From the NCBI RefSeq assembly GCF_004570325.1, contig NZ_SPQO01000011.1, positions 62,001 to 126,000 of the forward strand: DNA of 64,000 nucleotides, given 5' to 3'. The stretch is from Mycobacterium sp. PS03-16 (lineage in GTDB: Bacteria > Actinomycetota > Actinomycetes > Mycobacteriales > Mycobacteriaceae). Position numbers and translations under genes: made by a program. This document shows, piece after piece, positions 60,242 to 64,000 of the stretch; the stretch's first letter is position 1; every line of letters begins with the position of its first letter. The notes beneath the pieces are model-generated. The model was not told the origin of the DNA. It did not search any database and worked only from the letters and a program-made list of their open reading frames with translations.

Positions 60242-61656
60242 GTTCCCCCGACGTCACCGACGTCGTCGTCATCGGTGGCGGCATCGTGGGCTGCGCCATC
60301 GCGCGCGCCCTGGCCGGCACCACCGCCACGGTGACGCTGCTGGAAGCGCGCGACGACGTCGGCGACGGCACCAGCAAAGCGAACACCGCGATACTGCACA
60401 CCGGATTCGACGCCACCCCGGGCACCCTGGAATCGCGGATGGTGGCCCGCGGCTATCACCTGCTGGGCGACTACGCCGAACAGACCGGCATCCCGGTCGA
60501 ACGCACCGGCGCGCTGCTGGTCGCCTGGACCGACGAGGAGCGCGACGCGCTGCCGGGCCTCAAGGACAAGGCGGAACGCAACGGCTACCTCGCATGCGAG
60601 ATCGTCGGCGCCGACGAGGTGTACCGCCGGGTGCCCGACCTCGGGCCGGGTGCGCTGGCCGGGCTCACCGTGCCCGGCGAATCGATCATCTGCACCTGGA
60701 CCACCAACCTGGCGCTGGCCACCGACGCCGTGCGCCGCGGTGCCCGGCTGATCCGCGGCGCGAGAGTGACTGCGGCACAGTCGAGTTCCGATGGGACCCA
60801 CACCACGCTGTCGACGACGGCCGGTGACGTGCACGGCCGCTGGATCGTCAACGCCGCCGGCCTGGGCGCCGACCACATCGACGCGATGTTCGGCTACGAC
60901 CGGTTCACCGTCACCCCGCGGCGCGGGGAACTGCTGGTGTTCGACAAGCTGACCCGGCCGATGGTGCCGCTGATTGTGCTCGCGGTCCCGTCGTCGCGGG
61001 GTAAGGGCGTGCTGGTCAGCCCGACCATCTACGGCAACGTCATGGTGGGACCGACGTCGGAGAACCTGTCCGACCGCACCGCCACCAACACCAGCGAGGA
61101 CGGCTTCGAGTTCCTGCTCGCCAAGGGACGCGCGCTGATGCCGACCCTGTTCGACGAAGAGGTGACCGCCAGCTACGCGGGTCTGCGCGCGGCGATCGAC
61201 TCGAACGACTACCTCATCGACGTCGACGCCGGTCAGCGCTACGTGCTGGTCGGCGGGATCCGCTCCACCGGGCTGACGTCGGGGATGGCGGTCGCCGAGT
61301 ACCTGCTCAGCCTGCTGGCCGGCACCGACCTCGACCTCACCGACCGCGCCGATCTGCCTGCGCCGCCGCGGATGCCGAACATCGGCGAGACCGGCGTGCG
61401 GCCGTATCAGGATGCCGACCGCATCGCCGCCGATCCCGCCTACGGGCGCATCGTCTGCTTCTGCGAACGCGTCACCGCCGGCGAGATCCGCGACACGTTC
61501 GGCTCCGCGATACCGCCCGCCGACCTCGACGGGTTGCGGCGGCGCACCCGCGTGATGAACGGCCGCTGCCAAGGGTTCTACTGCGGGGCGCACACCCAGG
61601 CGCTGCTCGCCTCGCGCGGCGCCGAGGACACCTCCGACGTGGCGGCCGTCCGATGA
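60238..61656 (+). CDS. FAD-dependent glycerol-3-phosphate dehydrogenase-like protein with BFD [2Fe-2S] domain
   Basis: Flavoprotein of 472 residues. The N-terminal Rossmann motif is DVVVIGGGIVGCAIARAL, with SKANTAILHTGFDATPGTLES as in GlpA/LhgO-type oxidases and the FAD-site IRSTGLTSGMAVAEYL near 345. The C-terminal 90 residues carry a BFD-like cluster domain (CFCERVTAGEIRD and GRCQGFYCG: four Cys). The closest pattern is the GlpA subunit of anaerobic glycerol-3-phosphate dehydrogenase. It probably oxidises the phosphorylated product of the kinase encoded upstream and passes electrons to the next gene product. Overlaps on both sides are ATGA. Confidence 0.86.
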   Translation: MSSPDVTDVVVIGGGIVGCAIARALAGTTATVTLLEARDDVGDGTSKANTAILHTGFDATPGTLESRMVARGYHLLGDYAEQTGIPVERTGALLVAWTDEERDALPGLKDKAERNGYLACEIVGADEVYRRVPDLGPGALAGLTVPGESIICTWTTNLALATDAVRRGARLIRGARVTAAQSSSDGTHTTLSTTAGDVHGRWIVNAAGLGADHIDAMFGYDRFTVTPRRGELLVFDKLTRPMVPLIVLAVPSSRGKGVLVSPTIYGNVMVGPTSENLSDRTATNTSEDGFEFLLAKGRALMPTLFDEEVTASYAGLRAAIDSNDYLIDVDAGQRYVLVGGIRSTGLTSGMAVAEYLLSLLAGTDLDLTDRADLPAPPRMPNIGETGVRPYQDADRIAADPAYGRIVCFCERVTAGEIRDTFGSAIPPADLDGLRRRTRVMNGRCQGFYCGAHTQALLASRGAEDTSDVAAVR

Positions 61657-62897
61657 CCGCGACCCAGCACGTGGCGGTCGCGGTGGTCGGCGGCGGACCG
61701 TCCGGGCTGACCGCCGCGACGGCGCTGGCCCCGCAGGTCGACGGCGACGTCCTGGTCATCGAACGCGAAGCCGAGACCGGCGGAATCCCACGCCACAGCG
61801 ACCATCCGGGCTACGGCATGCGGGATCTGCACCGGTTCCTGTCCGGGCCGGCGTATGCCCGCCGACTTACGGCCCTGGCGTCCGACGCCGGTGCGGTGCT
61901 CGAGACCGAGGCGATGGTGACCGGTTGGAGCGGGGAGCGTCTGCTGCAGGTCACCTCACCGCGCGGGGTGCGCACCGTCTCGGCCGACGCGGTGGTGCTC
62001 GCCACCGGCGCCCGCGAGCGGCCGCGGCCGGCGCGGCTGATCCCCGGTGACCGGCCCGACGGGGTCTACACCACCGGACAGCTGCAGAACCTCGTCCACC
62101 TGCACCACGCCCGGGTCGGGGAACGCGCGCTTGTGGTCGGCGCCGAACTCGTGAGCTGGTCGGCGGTGCTGACGCTGCGCGAATCCGGATGCGACACCGT
62201 CGCGATGGTCAGCGCGTATCCGCGGGCCGAGGCATATACGGCGTTCCGGATCCCCGGGCGGGCGTTGATGAGCGGGCCGGTGCTGACCCGCAGCCGGCTG
62301 GTCGGCATCGAGGGCAAGGGCCGGGTGCGGGCCGCGGTGGTCGAGCACCTCGACACCGGCGCCCGCACCACCGTGGAGTGCGACACCGTCGTGTTCACCG
62401 GCGACTGGATTCCCGACCACGAACTGGCCCGCACCGGTGGGCTGGCGATGGACGCCGCGACCCGCGGGCCGGTGGTCGACGCCGCGTTGCGCACCAGTGC
62501 GCCGGGCGTGTTCGCGGTGGGCAACTTGCTGCACCCGGTCGACACCGCCGACGGTGCGGCCCTCGACGGCCGCCACGCGGCCGGCGCAGTGCGGGCGTGG
62601 CTGAGTCGCCGCGACACCCCGCCGTCGGGGGTGCGGATCCGCACCGACGGCCCGTTCCGGTGGGTGGCCCCGCAACTGGTCACCCCCGACGGGGCCGGCG
62701 CCGCGCGCGGCGACCTGCTGTTCTGGGTCGACGAGTACCGGCGCGCGCCGAAACTTCGGGCGGTGCAGGACGGTCGGGTGCTGGCGACCGCGCGCACACC
62801 GTGGCCTGCCGCGCCGGGCCGGGTTTACCGCGCGCCATGGTCGCTGGTGGCCGGCGCGCGCAGCGGCGGCGGCGACGTGACGGTGTCGTTCGCCTGA
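61653..62897 (+). CDS. NAD(P)/FAD-dependent oxidoreductase (GlpB/opine-oxidase-like partner)
   Basis: Flavoprotein of 414 residues of the pyridine nucleotide-disulfide reductase fold without a redox disulfide. Motifs: VAVVGGGPSGLTAATAL, ADAVVLATGARERPRPARLIPG, a second nucleotide-binding segment near RALVVGAELVSWSA and FAVGNLLHPVDTADGAALDGRHAA near 290. It resembles the A subunits of opine/proline/cyanide-type dehydrogenases, which work as complexes with a BFD-type subunit and a GlpA/DadA-type subunit. With the preceding gene product it probably forms a two-flavin dehydrogenase complex. It is the last gene of the GntR-controlled operon. Confidence 0.82.
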   Translation: MTATQHVAVAVVGGGPSGLTAATALAPQVDGDVLVIEREAETGGIPRHSDHPGYGMRDLHRFLSGPAYARRLTALASDAGAVLETEAMVTGWSGERLLQVTSPRGVRTVSADAVVLATGARERPRPARLIPGDRPDGVYTTGQLQNLVHLHHARVGERALVVGAELVSWSAVLTLRESGCDTVAMVSAYPRAEAYTAFRIPGRALMSGPVLTRSRLVGIEGKGRVRAAVVEHLDTGARTTVECDTVVFTGDWIPDHELARTGGLAMDAATRGPVVDAALRTSAPGVFAVGNLLHPVDTADGAALDGRHAAGAVRAWLSRRDTPPSGVRIRTDGPFRWVAPQLVTPDGAGAARGDLLFWVDEYRRAPKLRAVQDGRVLATARTPWPAAPGRVYRAPWSLVAGARSGGGDVTVSFA

Positions 62898-62913
62898 CTT
62901 CCCGGCGCGAGCA

Positions 62914-64000
62914 CTAGACGGGCAGCAGCTGGTCGATCACCGCGGCCAGCTGTTTGGCCGAGCGGCACTCGTGCATGGTGATGATGTCGGTGTAGCGCGG
63001 CACCGCGGAGTCACCGCTGCCCCACAGGTGCTTGGGTTCCGGGTTGAGCCAGTGGGCGTGGCGGCTCTCGTTGACCATCCGCGCGAGCAGGTCGGTCTCC
63101 GGGTTGCGGTAGTTGTTGCGGCCGTCGCCGAGTACCAGCAGCGAACTGCGCGGCGACAGCGCCGTGGGGTACTTGTCGAGGAACGACACGAACGCGTGCC
63201 CGTAGTCGGAGTGGCCGTCGCGGGTGTACACGCCGGCTTCGCGGGTGATCCGCTGCACGGCCACCGCGAGGTCCGCGTCGGGCCCGAACAATTCGGTGAC
63301 CTCGTCGGTGGTGTCGATGAACGCGAACACGCGCACCCGCGAGAACTGCTGGCGCAGCGCGTGCACGAGCATCAGCGTGAAGTGGCTGAATCCGGCGACC
63401 GAACCCGACACATCGCAGAGCACGACGAGTTCCGGCCGGGCGGGATGCGGCTTCTTGAGCACCACGTCGATCGGCACTCCCCCGGTCGACATCGACTTGC
63501 GCAGCGTCTTGCGCATGTCGATCTCCCCCGCCCGCGACCGCCGGCGCCGCGCCGCCAGCCGGGTGGCCAGCGTGCGGGCCAACGGGGCGACCACCCGGCG
63601 CATCTGGCGCAGCTGCTCCCCCGACGCCCGCAGGAACTCCACGTTCTCCGACAGCTGCGGCACGCCGTACATCTGCACGTGCTCCCGGCCCAGCTGCTCG
63701 GCGGTGCGTCGTTTGGTCTCCGACTCCACCATCTTGCGCAGCTGCGAGATCCGCTGAGCAGCAAGCGCCTTGGCGATCTGCTCCTGGGTGGGGGTGGGCT
63801 CGTCACCGTAGGGTGCCAGCAGCCCGGCCAGCAGGCGGCCCTCGAGGTCGTCGAGGCTCATCGCCTTGAGTGCCTGATACGACGAGTACGACGGCCCACG
63901 GCTGGAGTTGTAGCGGCCGTAGGCCTCGACGATCTGGGCGATCATCGCGGCCAGCCGCTCGTCGAGGTTGGCCAGGTCCTGGTTGTCCGACAGCATGTCC
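62914..64000 (-). CDS. CoxE-like VWA domain protein (5' end outside the window)
   Basis: At least 362 residues without a seen start; the frame continues beyond the right edge, and the usual N-terminal third of such proteins (total about 450-480) is missing. The visible part has DLEGRLLAGLLAPYG, a basic linker (RLAARRRRSRAGEIDMRKTLRKSMSTGGVP) and a VWA/CoxE domain with MIDAS motif VVLCDVSGSVAGFSHF and GHSDYGHAFVSF, SLLVLGDGRNNY. CoxE proteins partner with MoxR ATPases in metal-cofactor or protein complex assembly. The gene is convergent with the preceding operon. Confidence 0.87.
   Translation of the reverse strand, partial: DMLSDNQDLANLDERLAAMIAQIVEAYGRYNSSRGPSYSSYQALKAMSLDDLEGRLLAGLLAPYGDEPTPTQEQIAKALAAQRISQLRKMVESETKRRTAEQLGREHVQMYGVPQLSENVEFLRASGEQLRQMRRVVAPLARTLATRLAARRRRSRAGEIDMRKTLRKSMSTGGVPIDVVLKKPHPARPELVVLCDVSGSVAGFSHFTLMLVHALRQQFSRVRVFAFIDTTDEVTELFGPDADLAVAVQRITREAGVYTRDGHSDYGHAFVSFLDKYPTALSPRSSLLVLGDGRNNYRNPETDLLARMVNESRHAHWLNPEPKHLWGSGDSAVPRYTDIITMHECRSAKQLAAVIDQLLPV

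Overview
The window is high-GC actinobacterial DNA and reads as a chromosomal segment of a rapidly growing mycobacterium (Mycolicibacterium-like). Evidence: a full mycobactin locus with IdeR-type iron boxes, leaderless genes with a TANNNT -10 box about 7 nt from the start codon, frequent GTG starts, ATGA/GTGA overlaps, and a gene order that follows Mycobacterium tuberculosis from about Rv2377c to Rv2421c with insertions and losses. That synteny statement comes from memory of the reference genome; no search was run. No tRNA, rRNA, CRISPR array or insertion sequence was recognised.

Region 1 (1-18.8 kb), iron acquisition. Genes mbtB-mbtT-mbtC-mbtD-mbtE-mbtF (mbtF cut by the window edge) run leftwards as one translationally coupled operon. 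mbtA is divergent and shares a promoter region holding two tandem IdeR boxes. mbtI (salicylate synthase) has its own IdeR box, and a cytochrome P450 sits between mbtA and mbtI. MbtI makes salicylate, MbtA loads it on MbtB, MbtB forms the oxazoline, and MbtC/D/E/F extend the chain. The thioesterase, part of MbtB in M. tuberculosis, is a separate gene here and carries Cys in place of the nucleophilic Ser.

Region 2 (18.9-32.1 kb), sulfur assimilation. hemW and a small YdeI-like gene are followed by sirA-cysH-che1 (sulfite reductase, APS reductase, sirohydrochlorin chelatase), an SsuABC/TauABC-like importer, a rhodanese gene broken by a stop codon, and the sulfate importer subI-cysT-cysW-cysA. 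Each of the three sulfur operons is preceded by a short, apparently leaderless ORF ending in clustered Cys codons, followed by a hairpin. This has the layout of a cysteine-responsive attenuator network and is the most interesting system in the window. A decayed sterol-desaturase-like gene lies between two of these operons.

Region 3 (32.1-56.4 kb), conserved mycobacterial backbone: small membrane proteins, a flavin monooxygenase, GH15 trehalase, an ANTAR protein, two PknH-sensor-like lipoproteins, lepA, a PemK-like protein, CBS and RNase-Z-like proteins, the transglutaminase/alpha-E/ATP-grasp trio, rpsT, holA, comEC/comEA, RidA, an ArsR-SRPBCC-DinB operon, and the degV-octT-gpgP-rsfS-nadD block (methylglucose lipopolysaccharide synthesis, ribosome silencing, NAD synthesis). 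A dispersed palindromic repeat occurs three times, each just after a stop codon.

Region 4 (56.4-64 kb), accessory catabolism: a GntR regulator diverges from an APC permease - FGGY kinase - glycerol-3-phosphate-dehydrogenase-like flavoprotein - second FAD oxidoreductase operon, with a clear promoter and two copies of one operator. Its substrate is unknown. The window ends inside a CoxE-type VWA protein.
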